Shown piece by piece: positions 16,502-25,456 of a stretch of 44,878 nt of DNA. The DNA lies in contig NZ_JNWK01000057.1 of assembly GCF_000716445.1 (NCBI RefSeq), forward strand, positions 1-44,878. The letters run 5' to 3'. Position 1 is the stretch's first letter. Every line of letters begins with the position of its first letter. Position numbers and translations under genes: made by a program. The notes below the pieces were generated by a model. It had not been told where the DNA came from. It did no database searches and worked only from the letters and a program-made list of their open reading frames with translations. The stretch is from Streptomyces wedmorensis (GTDB lineage: Bacteria > Actinomycetota > Actinomycetes > Streptomycetales > Streptomycetaceae).

Positions 16502-16861
16502 TCACACCGCAGCGATCCGCATCGTCGTCGATCGTGCCTCGGCGCCCGTCATGATCCGGACGGGACCGGGCCAGCCTGGGCCGTACTTGACCCGGTAGGC
16601 CTCGGACACCCGGTCCTCGAGCGCGCTGTCGAGGACGGGTTCCAGCCGGACGGGGAACAGCCCCCAGGGCGCCTCGACGCGCATGGGCGCGCCACTCAGT
16701 GCACTGCGCAGCCACTGGCTGCGCCTTCCGAAGGCGGCGCGCACGTACCCCTCGCCGTCCACGCCGACGATCCACAACGGGCGACTCGTCCAGGAGCCGT
16801 CGTCCACCCGCGTGCGGAGTTCGATCTCCCTCAGCCGGTGCAGTCCTGCTCGGTCGTCCAT
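16502..16861 (-). CDS. DUF2255 family protein, copy 1
   Basis: This protein has 119 residues, with ATG 16861 following GGAAAGG. The central RPLWIVGVDGEGYVRAAFGR and the C-terminal KYGPGWPGPVRIMTGAEA are DUF2255 hallmarks. The family is small, soluble and functionally uncharacterised, and the fold resembles nitroreductase- or deazaflavin-type split barrels; that last point is a family-level impression only. A second member lies at 40210 with the same YGxGWPGPV core but otherwise low identity. This copy is isolated between two transposase remnants, so it may have arrived with mobile DNA. Confidence 0.8.
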   Translation of the reverse strand: MDDRAGLHRLREIELRTRVDDGSWTSRPLWIVGVDGEGYVRAAFGRRSQWLRSALSGAPMRVEAPWGLFPVRLEPVLDSALEDRVSEAYRVKYGPGWPGPVRIMTGAEARSTTMRIAAV

Positions 16862-17129
16862 GACGCAACCTTTCCGGCGACAGGGTGGGTGACGATGACT
16901 GCCGGACTGGCTCCTGCCGCCGGCGGCACGTACAGGCTCTTCGAAGGCGAGTGACCTTCCTCAGCATGCGTCCGGAACCCGAGCGTTCGCGTCGGTCGTT
17001 GTCACCTAGGCCGGTCGGTCCGGATCCCTTCCACCGGCCGAGGTTGTCGAGGTGCCTGACAGCGGCACCGCGACGGGACCGCAGTGGATCCGCCTCCCCG
17101 AGAAGTGCGGACGGGCCGTCGATGAACCC

Positions 17130-17410
17130 GAAAGCGGGTGTTCTTCGCTGCACCGGTCGGACAGCAGACACCGACGACGACCTCAACTGTGCTGTCCCGG
17201 AACACTCCACCATCGTGCGCGCGCACACCAGCATGCGGCTGGGCCGGCGAAGAGGCCGCTGGACAGGCGCACCGGCAGGTCACGCCATCGGTCGGACCTG
17301 GAGCGGACTGACCGCGAAGACACACGCTCAACGCAGGCCACCGGCCCTCGTGTCCACCGCGGGCCGGGCCGGTGACACACCTGCCTTCGCGAACCGGACT
17401 CGGACGAAAT
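17130..17410 (+). pseudogene. Decayed IS5-family transposase remnant (rightward)
   Basis: In the 716-bp gap before the SsgA-like gene, the plus strand reads ADTDDDLNCAVPEHSTIVRA, then HQHAAGPAKR in a second frame after a two-base shift, then back to the first frame for GHAIGRTWSGLTAKTH and LVSTAGRAGDTPAF. This is the DSTIVRAHQHA ... HAIGRSRGGLTTKIH ... GQAGDAPAF series of IS5-type transposases. The catalytic Asp is again His. It is clearly inactive. Orientation is opposite to the remnant at 15985. Confidence 0.7.
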
Positions 17411-17577
17411 CGCCTGGACCCCGACCACATCTGCCGTACAGGAGAGCGCGCCCTTCGCAGCGGGCGGGCTTCGCGTACAGGTTCTAGGCGTCACGTTAGG
17501 CCCCGGCCGCCGAGACGAGGAGCTGTGCCCCTGCGCCAGAGTGATGTGCGTCAGCAGTCCGCATCGAGGGGAACGTT

Positions 17578-18039
17578 ATGAGCAGCCAGGCAGGCGAGAC
17601 ACCGACGACTGCGCAAGCGGAACGGGCGGTGTCCGCGGAGGGCATTGGCGCCATGAGGCGGAAAGTGCGCACCGTCATCCTGACGGCGCAGGACCCCGTC
17701 GCCGTCGAATCGATCCTCGAGTATTCCCGGCACGACCCTCTGGTCGTCACCTTCGTCCTGTGCCTGCCGGGCAGCGGGAACGACAGACGCTGGGCCCTCG
17801 CGCGGGATCTCCTCGCCGAAGGCCTGCGTTCCGCAGCCGGGTTGAGCGACGTGCAGGTCTGTTCCGTCGCCCCCGAGCAGGTACTGATCGAGCTGTCCAA
17901 CCGGAGCGGCTATGTGGCCTTGGCCCTGCACAGCGCGGATGTGCGCGCCTTCCTGGACCAATGTGACCTGATGGTCCCGGACGGCCGGGAAATCGTCCGG
18001 CAGAGCCTCGACGACTTCCTCGCCACTCTGCTGCCGTAG
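17578..18039 (+). CDS. SsgA-like sporulation/cell-division protein (SALP)
   Basis: This protein has 153 residues, with ATG 17578 after GAGGGG. The order of motifs fits SsgA-like proteins: DPLVVTFVLCLPGSGNDRRW, then ALARDLLAEGLRSAAGLSDV (family form W-x-F-x-RDLLxxGL), a central strand VLIELSNRSGYVALALHSAD, and a C-terminal helix VRQSLDDFLATLL. SALPs guide septum placement, peptidoglycan turnover and spore maturation and are restricted to morphologically complex actinomycetes. An extra 25-30 residue N-terminus precedes the core. No other division gene is adjacent, so this is an orphan paralogue rather than the conserved ssgB. Confidence 0.82.
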   Translation: MSSQAGETPTTAQAERAVSAEGIGAMRRKVRTVILTAQDPVAVESILEYSRHDPLVVTFVLCLPGSGNDRRWALARDLLAEGLRSAAGLSDVQVCSVAPEQVLIELSNRSGYVALALHSADVRAFLDQCDLMVPDGREIVRQSLDDFLATLLP

Positions 18040-18240
18040 GTGTGCGGTGCCGCCTCGGACGCCGACGAGCAGTCGGCGACCGCTGACAAGCCCTCGACAG
18101 CGCCGAGGTCGCGTCGGCCGAGGCAGCCGTCGGCCCGCCGGACGCGAGAGCGTCGTCCCGGGACCGGTGAGATCGGCGCCCCTCTTCTGCGACGCGCCGG
18201 TACGCCGGACGCTGTACACCGTTTCCGATCGAGGGAGGTC

Positions 18241-18600
18241 ATGGAATCTCTGGTGAACGTGGCCGTCATCTCCTACGCGGTCCCCGGCAACGACTTCGAG
18301 TCGGTCTAGGCCGTGGCCGTGAGGGCGGAGAAGGCCGACGCTGACGTACGGCTCCGTACGGTGCACGAACCGGCCCCGCCGATGCGCTTGCCTCGATCGA
18401 GGGTTGGCCCGACGACACCACCACCCCTGGGCATCGGCCCCATCCGGTTCCGGGTGGGTGACCCCTACGGCACGAGCCACGTGTCCAGGGCGGCGAAGCT
18501 TCCCCGGCGGGACGAAACTCGCGACTGCCTGGCCCGCGGACCGTGCGGATCACCATGCAGCTCCAGCATGGCCGGCTCCAGCGCACGCATGCGGCCGTCG
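18241..18600 (+). pseudogene. wrbA: wrbA-like NAD(P)H:quinone oxidoreductase, broken
   Basis: A strong GGGAGGT site precedes ATG 18241, and the frame reads MESLVNVAVISYAVPGNDFE, then SV and a TAG. Reading through gives AVAVRAEKADADVRLRTVHE with PAPP, matching the flavodoxin-like WrbA N-terminus (VAVVYYSATGNVxxLAxAVA ... GAEVRLRxVxExAP). After a one-base shift comes DALASIEGWPDDTT, and further on a TPT piece and HVSRAAK, resembling the GTPTRFGNVSSQLK motif. An in-frame stop plus several frameshifts make it dead. Its 3' end fades near 18600, just before LAL2. The small palindrome CGTACGGCTCCGTACG at 18345-18360 lies inside it and is probably incidental. Confidence 0.7.
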
Positions 18601-18637
18601 CTCGCCACTCCCGCTGCGAAAGCGGGCGGTGACGCCG

Positions 18638-21493
18638 TCACAGGCGGCTCATCGTGTCGGGGCCGGGCAGGACACCAGGCTCGCCGAGGGCTGGAAGGTC
18701 CCGCAACTGCTTGCGCGAGCGAATACCGAGCTTTCGATAGACGTTCCGCAGGTGTGCCTCGACCGTACGAGGGCTCAGGAACATTCGTTCGCCCACCTCG
18801 CGGGAGGTGGCGCCCGTGGCGACCAGCCGTGCGATGACAACCTCCTGCGCGGTGAGCAGACCGGCCGCCGACGCGGTCGGGTGGCGGACAGGCTGTTCGC
18901 CCGTCGCGCGCAGTTCCCGCGCGGCGCGTTCAGCGAACGCCTCCGCGCCGAACGACCGTAGCGTCTCGTGAGCCGTCCGCAGCTGGGCCTGCGCCTCACG
19001 GCTGCGTCCCTCGCGCCGCAGCCACTCACCGTGCAGCAGCCGGGCGCGCGCGGCGTGCACACGCCCCTCGCTGCGGTCGAGCCGGGCGACCGCCTCGCCG
19101 AACAGCTCGTCAGCCTCCGCCCCGTGACTCAGCAGGGCCTGGGACCGCAGCCTCATGCCCACACCCCAGTCGGTGGGACTCGACCGGGTCCGCTCGGTCA
19201 GCCGCTCGAGCATGCGCTCCGCCTCCTCGCGGCGGCCGCAGTGCACCGCCGCCTCCACGAACTCCGCCGGCACCCAGGCGTGGAAGCCCATCTCGTCCAG
19301 TTCGCAGACAGACCGGCACGCCGTCAGCGCGGCCTCGTACCGCCCGAGGCCGTTGCACAGCACGGCCTGCGCGTATTCGACGGCGGTGGCCAGCCGTCCC
19401 TCGCCCCGCTCTGCGGCATCCGACATGGCCGCACTGCTCAGTTCATCGGTGCGAGTCTCGTCACCACGCCAGGCGGCAAGGGAGACGTCCACGTAGACCA
19501 GGCCCGGGGCGCCGACCTCCGCAGCGATCGCATAGGACTCCGCCACGAGCGCTGCCGCGTCGCTGAACTCCCCGGCGTGGATGTGGGCAAGGGCCCGGTA
19601 GCTCAACGTCATGGGCAGGGCCGCCAGAGCACCCGCTTCACGGGAGGAACGAATCTGCTCGTCGGCCAGCATGCGCCAGGCCATGTCGTCCCACAGATCC
19701 ATGGCCGCGCTGCACGCCATCCACAGTTCGCCGGGGGAGTGGGCGCTGTCGCCCGGACGCCGCAGGTACTGGTCGACCACTCCCCGGAGCAGTGGGGCAG
19801 CCGCCTCGAACCCATCACGCACCTGGGTGGCGAGACCATCCAGCAGCAGGTCGAGCGGCCGGGCCGGCGAGGGCGCGGGCGGCATCGCGAGGGCGGCCTG
19901 TGCCGCTTCACGCAGGCGCGGACCCTCCGCGAACCGGCCGACGAAGACTGCCGCGGCGAGTGTCTCCAGGATGATCTCCCGGGCTGCGGACGTATCGAGG
20001 GGCGCCGTCGACTGCGCCGCACGCTGCAGCTCGGCGACCGAGGCGTCGTTGCGGTGTCGATCGAAGGCGATTCGCGCGCGCAGCGTCTGGGCACGCGCAC
20101 GCGCAAGATCACCCAATGGTTGCGCATCGGCCACCGCGAGCAGTTCCAGTGCCGCATCCGAGGCGCCGACGTCGCGCTTCGCGGAGGCCGCCGCGAGTGC
20201 GCGCTCGGCACGGTGTCCCGCGTCGGGTGTCAGCTTCGTCGCCGCTTCCAAAAACGCCGCGGCCGCTGCCGCACCCCCGCGCGACTGTGCCCGGTCGGCG
20301 GAGCGCTCCAGAGCCCTGGCCACTTCCTCGTCCGGGCCCGCGGCCGCCTGGGCACGGTGCCAGGCCCGCCGGTCGGGCTCGTCGGCCTCGTTCATCACGT
20401 CGGCCAACGCGCGGTGCACCGACCGGCGCTCGGCCGGCGACGCGTCCCCGTACACGGTGGAGCGCACCAGGGGATGACGGAAGCGCACCCACAACCCGAT
20501 CGACAGCAGTTCCGCGTCCAGCGCCGGCGTGGCGGCCGCGGCGTCGATGTCCAACAGATGTGCCGCGCGCCAGAGCACCACCGGGTCGCCTGTCGGCTCG
20601 GCGGCGGCGATCAGCAGCAGCTGCCGGGTGTCGGGCGGCAGCGCGGTGACGCGTGCCCGAAAGCTTGCCACCACCTTGGCCGACGCGGTGGTCGGGTCGG
20701 TGCCGCTTGCTCCCCTGGCGCCGTTCGTCCCGCTGTTGGTCATCCGAGGGGCGTTCTGCTCCGGGAGGGCGAAGCCGCCCGCCAGGTCGATGGTCCGCGG
20801 CAGTTCCAGCAGCGCCAGGGGATTACCCCGTGCCTCGACCACGATGCGGTCGCGCACCGGGGAGTCGAGAGGGGCCCGGACCCGCGCGGCGAGCAGGGCG
20901 CGTGCCTCGTCGTCCGGAAGGCCGCCCACGGCCATGCCGGGCAGCCCCGCCAGGTCCTGGCAGCCGCTGATCTCCCGCACCGCGAACAGGAAGAGCACCG
21001 GCTCTGTCTGCGCACGCCGCGCGGCGAAGGACAGTGCCTGGGCCGATGCCTGGTCGAGCCACTGCGCGTCGTCCACGACGCACACCAGTGGTCGCTCCGC
21101 AGCGGCCCGGGACAGAAGGCCCAGGACTGCCAGGCCCACCAGGAAGCGGTCGGGGACGTTGCGGGTGCCGAGCCCGAAGGCCGCTTCCAGAGCGTGCCGC
21201 TGGGGCATCGGCAGCTTGCTGAGCCGATTCATCACCGGTGCGCACAGCTGATGAAGTGCGGAGAAGGCGAGGTCCGTCTCGAACTCGACTCCGGCGACCC
21301 GCAGGACGCGCACCCCGCTCAGTGTGTGGACCGAGTCGAGCAGCGCGGTCTTGCCAATGCCGGCTTCCCCGCTCAGCACCAGCGCGCCGCCCCGGCCTTT
21401 TCCGGCGGCGCTGAGCAGCAGGGCGAGTTCCTCGCGCTCCTGCCGTCTGCCGATGAGCTCCGTTGCTTTCCCCGGGTCACGGCTGATCCGCAC
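18638..21493 (-). CDS. LAL-type regulator 2 (AAA ATPase plus LuxR helix-turn-helix)
   Basis: This protein has 951 residues from GTG 21493, which follows GGAGAGG; the open frame extends further upstream without a likely start. Walker A is GEAGIGKT (about 42-49) and Walker B is LVCVVDDAQWLD. GVEFETDLAFSALHQLCAPV and the ATPase-domain tail ARGNPLALLELP are conserved with LAL3 and LAL4. A TPR-like middle precedes the LuxR HTH (LTAQEVVIARLVATGATSRE, LSPRTVEAHLRNVYRKLGIR). The product is predicted to be a cytoplasmic activator. It is divergent from LAL3, with a 1-kb spacer containing a 26-bp palindrome. It ends about 40 bp from the decayed wrbA. Confidence 0.92.
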   Translation of the reverse strand: MRISRDPGKATELIGRRQEREELALLLSAAGKGRGGALVLSGEAGIGKTALLDSVHTLSGVRVLRVAGVEFETDLAFSALHQLCAPVMNRLSKLPMPQRHALEAAFGLGTRNVPDRFLVGLAVLGLLSRAAAERPLVCVVDDAQWLDQASAQALSFAARRAQTEPVLFLFAVREISGCQDLAGLPGMAVGGLPDDEARALLAARVRAPLDSPVRDRIVVEARGNPLALLELPRTIDLAGGFALPEQNAPRMTNSGTNGARGASGTDPTTASAKVVASFRARVTALPPDTRQLLLIAAAEPTGDPVVLWRAAHLLDIDAAAATPALDAELLSIGLWVRFRHPLVRSTVYGDASPAERRSVHRALADVMNEADEPDRRAWHRAQAAAGPDEEVARALERSADRAQSRGGAAAAAAFLEAATKLTPDAGHRAERALAAASAKRDVGASDAALELLAVADAQPLGDLARARAQTLRARIAFDRHRNDASVAELQRAAQSTAPLDTSAAREIILETLAAAVFVGRFAEGPRLREAAQAALAMPPAPSPARPLDLLLDGLATQVRDGFEAAAPLLRGVVDQYLRRPGDSAHSPGELWMACSAAMDLWDDMAWRMLADEQIRSSREAGALAALPMTLSYRALAHIHAGEFSDAAALVAESYAIAAEVGAPGLVYVDVSLAAWRGDETRTDELSSAAMSDAAERGEGRLATAVEYAQAVLCNGLGRYEAALTACRSVCELDEMGFHAWVPAEFVEAAVHCGRREEAERMLERLTERTRSSPTDWGVGMRLRSQALLSHGAEADELFGEAVARLDRSEGRVHAARARLLHGEWLRREGRSREAQAQLRTAHETLRSFGAEAFAERAARELRATGEQPVRHPTASAAGLLTAQEVVIARLVATGATSREVGERMFLSPRTVEAHLRNVYRKLGIRSRKQLRDLPALGEPGVLPGPDTMSRL

Positions 21494-22512
21494 CGCGTCC
21501 CACCTCTCCGCATTCCCGCGATTTCCCACCAAGTCCTCCGGCCGGCATCCGAGATGGAGTCGGCCCGAGGCCAGAGCGAGCCCGTCCGGTGGAAAGGCCG
21601 CCGCGCGGTCCGGCGGCGACTGCTTGCACGCCCGACGGTGGATTCCAACCCCTTTGATACCAACATCATCGCATGCCCGCGGTATCGCGCTTTTTTCCTG
21701 CTCCGGCCAGCGAGGCGGTCGCTCTCCGTGAAGCCGGTGGGGAGAACCCACCGGCGCACGCCTCTGCGAGCTGTCACTGCCGATGTCGAAGTCCTTTGCC
21801 TCCTGCCACTTTACCCACGTGCTGCACCTTGCCTTCCGGGGTCCCCGGGCTGGTGGGGCAGGGCCTCCAGGCGTCTCGTGCCTCCGCCTGCGCGGCAACG
21901 CCGGGGACCGAGCGGCCGACCCCGCCCCCCCGCCCCAACTCCCCTACCGGGGGTCAATCCGGGCCGTATCCACCAGCGCCGAACCGGTCAGGCCGCTCAT
22001 GGCCAGGGCGGCGGCACGCGCCGTGAGGAGATCGGTCGGCCGTGAAGCCGCGAGCTCTTGGCGCGCTCGCGAGCCCCCTGACCATGCTCGAAGAAGCTCC
22101 CGGACCGCATGCGTGCCGCCATCGGTGAAACACACCTAATCGACAGTGCCCACAGAGGAGTGCGTCCCTCTCGGCGAAAGGCGCTGGGATTCACCATTTC
22201 AGCAGGTCAAAAGCCCTTTCGGTCCATCTGGAAGAGGGTGACCGGTCACCCTCTTCATCGCTGACGTACAAGAGGGCCGCGGATAGAGTCGGATCGCCGA
22301 CCCGGCAGCTTGAGTCGACGACGGCCGGGAGGGGGCCACCCCACAACGGCCCACCGCCCAGAGCAGCCGACCCGGCTCCACGATGAGTCATGAGCTGTGC
22401 ACCACGAGGTCAGCACGTGCCACCGATCCCCACGCATATCACGGTGGTAGCCGCTGTTGTTGCCGCGCACCGACGCCTGCGCGCGGGTCAGCAACCTGAA
22501 GAAAGGGGAGCG
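21494..22512. other. Long LAL2/LAL3 divergent spacer
   Basis: This 1,019-bp region separates two divergent regulator starts. Apart from the palindrome at 22231 I see no convincing gene. A minus-strand frame at 21944-22135 (63 codons, with RELLRAWSGGSRARQELAAS) has plausible composition but no good ribosome binding site and no recognised family, so it is not called. Confidence 0.5.
22231..22256. promoter_or_regulatory. Perfect 26-bp palindrome upstream of LAL3
   Basis: The half-site GAAGAGGGTGACC is followed immediately by its exact complement, giving 26 perfectly self-complementary bases with no spacer. It lies 256 bp upstream of the LAL3 start. A gapless palindrome of this length fits a dimeric regulator operator better than a terminator hairpin. 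Confidence 0.65.
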
Positions 22513-25287
22513 ATGATCACGCCGTCAGCGGCCGAAGCATCTTCCAGACTGCTTGGTAGGGGCAGGGAGACCGCAGCCCTCAGGCGCCTGCTCGGAGCGG
22601 CCCGGCGGGGCAACGGCGGCGCCCTTGTCCTGCGCGGAGAGCCTGGTATCGGCAAGTCGGCTCTGCTGCACCAGCTACTGGAGCACGCGGAGGGATTCTC
22701 GGTCCTGCGCGTGGAGGGCTACGAGTTCGAGACGGATCTGGCGTTCGCGGCTCTGCACCAGCTCTGCCGTCCACTGATCGACGGCATCGCCCAGCTACCC
22801 GGCGCGCAGCGCACCGCGCTGGAGGCGGCGCTCGCCCTGAGCGAGGAGAGCGCCCCGCACCGCTTTCGGGCGGCCTTGGCCGTACTGAGTCTGCTCGCCG
22901 AGGCGGCCGCCGAACAGCCTGTTCTGTGCCTCGTGGACGACGCCCAGTGGCTGGACGAGGAGACCCTGCACACCCTGTGCTTCGTCGCGCGCCGCCTCGG
23001 CAGCGAGCGCGTCGCCTTGGTGATCGCCGCCCGGGAGACCGACAGAGCAGCAGTACTGGCTCCCCTGCCCTCCCTCACCGTTGCCGGCTTGGACGACTCC
23101 ACTGCCCGGGCCCTCCTGTCCTCCCACGTGCTGGGCCCGCTCGACCCACGGGTGAGCGACCGCATCGTCGTGGAGGCGCGCGGCAACCCACTGGCTCTGC
23201 TGGACCTCTCACACAGCACCACCCCCGAGCGGCTGGCCGGCGGGTTCGCCATACCGCCGATGCGCTCCGTGACGATGACGCTGCAGGACGACTACCACAA
23301 GCGGTTGGACGTCCTGCCCCTCGATACCCAGTTGCTGCTCCTGGCCGCCGCCGCCGAACCCACGGGGGACAGCAGCCTCCTGTGGCGAGTGATCCATCGG
23401 CTGGGCATCAACCCCTCGGCCGCGGAAGCGGCCCAGGAAACCGGGCTCGTCACGATCGACACCCGGGTGCGCTTCCGCCACCCGCTGGTGCGGTCCGCCG
23501 CCTACACGTCCCTCTCCGGGCGGGAACGCAGACAGGTGCACCAGGCCTTGGCCGACGAGACGTCCGCCGCCGTCGACCCCGACCGCCGGGCCTGGCACCG
23601 CGGCCAGGCCGCCCTAGCACCCGATGAGGCCATTGCCGCCGATCTCCACGCCGCCGCAAACCGGTCCCGTGCCCGAGGCGGTGCCGCTGCCGCGGCCGCC
23701 TTCCTCACCCTCGCCGCCACTCTGACGCCGGACCCGGACCGCCGGGCAGCGCGCATGCTTGAGGCCGCCCAAGCCAAACACGACGCCGGTTCGCCGTCTG
23801 TGGCCCTCGACCTGCTGCGCTCCCTGACCGTCCCCGCCGGTGCTCCCTTCCTGGCCGCCCGTGCCCAAAGCCTGCGCGCCCAGATCGCCTTCGACAGCCG
23901 ACGGGACGACCCGTCAACGCAGCTCCTGCTGCGCGCGGCCCACACCATGGCCCGCCTCGACGGCGAGGCCGCAGCCCGCACCCTGGTCGAAGCACTCGCG
24001 GGAATGATCTTCGTCGGCCGATTCACTCCCGCCGAACGCAAGCAAGACATCGCCCGCGCAGCCGCGGCATTGCCCCCGGGGACAGTGCCGCAAGGAGCGC
24101 TCGACACGCTGTTCCGCGGGACGATCACCCGCCTGCTGGACGGACACGTCGCCGCCGCGCCGCTGCTGCGCCAAGCAGTACGGGACTACGGCCGAGACTC
24201 CGAACACCAGCACAACGTGGGCTGGCTGTGGATCGTCGGTAGCGCGGCCATGGACCTGTGCGACGAAGAGGCCTGGGCGGCTCTCATCGACCGTCACGTG
24301 CAACTGGCCCGCCGGGCCGGTGCCCTCACCGCGCTCCACGTCGGGCTGAGGTACCAGACGCTGGTTCACCTGCACGCGGGCGCCTTCGATCAAGCCTCCG
24401 CATGTGCCGACGAGGCCGCCCTCATCGCCGAGACCATCGACAGCCCACCGCTGTCCGCGTCGGACCTCACCCTGGCCGCCTGGCGCGGTACGGAGGAGCA
24501 CCTGAGCACCCGGCTGAACCTGCGGCTCATGGAAGCCGAGACAGCACGCGAGGGCCGACTGGTGACGGTCGGCCACTACGCGCGGGCTGTGTACCTCAAC
24601 AGCATCGGCCACCACGGGGAGGCGCTCCGCTCTGCCGAATCGGCGGCCGCTCACGACGAGATGGGCTTCCACACGTGGATCACCCCCGAACTCGTCGAGG
24701 CGGCCGCCGCGACCGGCCAACCGGAGCGGGCACAGTCCGTCATCGCGGACCTCCACGAGCGCACGGTGGCCAACGACACCGACTGGGCCCGGGGCCTGGA
24801 ACTGCGATGCCGGGCTCTCCTCGCGGACGGGGCGGAGGCCGACGCCATGTTCCGTGAGGCCCTCGCCCACCTCTCACGCAGTGCGGCGCGCGCCCAGTGC
24901 GCCCGCACCCACCTGCTCTACGGCGAATGGCTGAGCCGTCGCGTCCACCGCCGCACCGAGGCCGGCACCCACCTGCACACCGCCCACGCCCTACTGACCT
25001 CCATGGGCGCCCACGGCTTCGCCGCCCGAGCCAAGAAGGCGCTCAAGGCCGTCGGCGAACAGCCCCACGCCGTCGCTGCGCCGACAGTCGACCACCTGAC
25101 TCCGCAGGAGCGGCACGTCGCCCGCCTCGTGGCCACCGGCCTGACCACCAAGGAGGCCGCCGCCGAACTGTTCGTCAGCCCTCGCACCATCGATGCCCAC
25201 CTGCGGAACATCTTCCGCAAGCTGGGCATCGAATCCCGACGGCAACTCAGAGGTGTGGCCGGGCTGGTGCCCCGGCTGCCCGTCTGA
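22513..25287 (+). CDS. LAL-type regulator 3 (AAA ATPase plus LuxR helix-turn-helix)
   Basis: This protein has 924 residues from ATG 22513, five bases after AAAGGGGAG. Walker A is GEPGIGKS (42-49) and Walker B is VLCLVDDAQWLD. GYEFETDLAFAALHQLCRPL and VRFRHPLVRSAAYTSLSGRE closely parallel LAL2. A helical TPR-like region follows, then the LuxR HTH starting at LTPQERHVARLVATGLTTKE with VSPRTIDAHLRNIFRKLGIE. It is the only intact LAL of the four reading rightward. It converges on LAL4 across a strong hairpin. Confidence 0.92.
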   Translation: MITPSAAEASSRLLGRGRETAALRRLLGAARRGNGGALVLRGEPGIGKSALLHQLLEHAEGFSVLRVEGYEFETDLAFAALHQLCRPLIDGIAQLPGAQRTALEAALALSEESAPHRFRAALAVLSLLAEAAAEQPVLCLVDDAQWLDEETLHTLCFVARRLGSERVALVIAARETDRAAVLAPLPSLTVAGLDDSTARALLSSHVLGPLDPRVSDRIVVEARGNPLALLDLSHSTTPERLAGGFAIPPMRSVTMTLQDDYHKRLDVLPLDTQLLLLAAAAEPTGDSSLLWRVIHRLGINPSAAEAAQETGLVTIDTRVRFRHPLVRSAAYTSLSGRERRQVHQALADETSAAVDPDRRAWHRGQAALAPDEAIAADLHAAANRSRARGGAAAAAAFLTLAATLTPDPDRRAARMLEAAQAKHDAGSPSVALDLLRSLTVPAGAPFLAARAQSLRAQIAFDSRRDDPSTQLLLRAAHTMARLDGEAAARTLVEALAGMIFVGRFTPAERKQDIARAAAALPPGTVPQGALDTLFRGTITRLLDGHVAAAPLLRQAVRDYGRDSEHQHNVGWLWIVGSAAMDLCDEEAWAALIDRHVQLARRAGALTALHVGLRYQTLVHLHAGAFDQASACADEAALIAETIDSPPLSASDLTLAAWRGTEEHLSTRLNLRLMEAETAREGRLVTVGHYARAVYLNSIGHHGEALRSAESAAAHDEMGFHTWITPELVEAAAATGQPERAQSVIADLHERTVANDTDWARGLELRCRALLADGAEADAMFREALAHLSRSAARAQCARTHLLYGEWLSRRVHRRTEAGTHLHTAHALLTSMGAHGFAARAKKALKAVGEQPHAVAAPTVDHLTPQERHVARLVATGLTTKEAAAELFVSPRTIDAHLRNIFRKLGIESRRQLRGVAGLVPRLPV

Positions 25288-25425
25288 CCGCCGCCGACGT
25301 CATCGCGACCAGAGCGGCGAGTTGCCGCTGCACGCACACCCGACGGCTGGAACCCGCTCGGTCGACCTGTACCGGGGACGCAGACCGTACGCGCCGGGCG
25401 GTCATCCACTCGGCGCGAGCCGGAC

Positions 25426-25456
25426 CGGGTGACCCGCGCCTCCCGCGGGTCACCCG
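25426..25456. terminator. Bidirectional terminator hairpin between LAL3 and LAL4
   Basis: A perfect 13-bp stem (left arm CGGGTGACCCGCG, five-base loop) lies between the convergent genes. The stop codon of LAL4 (25450-25452) is inside the right arm. There is no U-tract, as is common in Streptomyces. Confidence 0.7.

Noticed and set aside
18241..18309. A 22-codon frame with an excellent ribosome binding site, like a secreted or modified precursor peptide gene
   Set aside because: Downstream sequence in the same and shifted frames continues as WrbA, so it is the start of a broken flavoprotein gene.
18345..18360. Palindrome CGTACGGCTCCGTACG as an operator or terminator
   Set aside because: It falls within the coding remnant of wrbA (the DVRLRTV region) and is likely coincidental.
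18968..22045. A 1,025-codon open frame antisense to LAL2
   Set aside because: It lies opposite a well-supported gene, has Arg/Gly/Gln-biased composition without motifs, and is a product of high-GC third positions.
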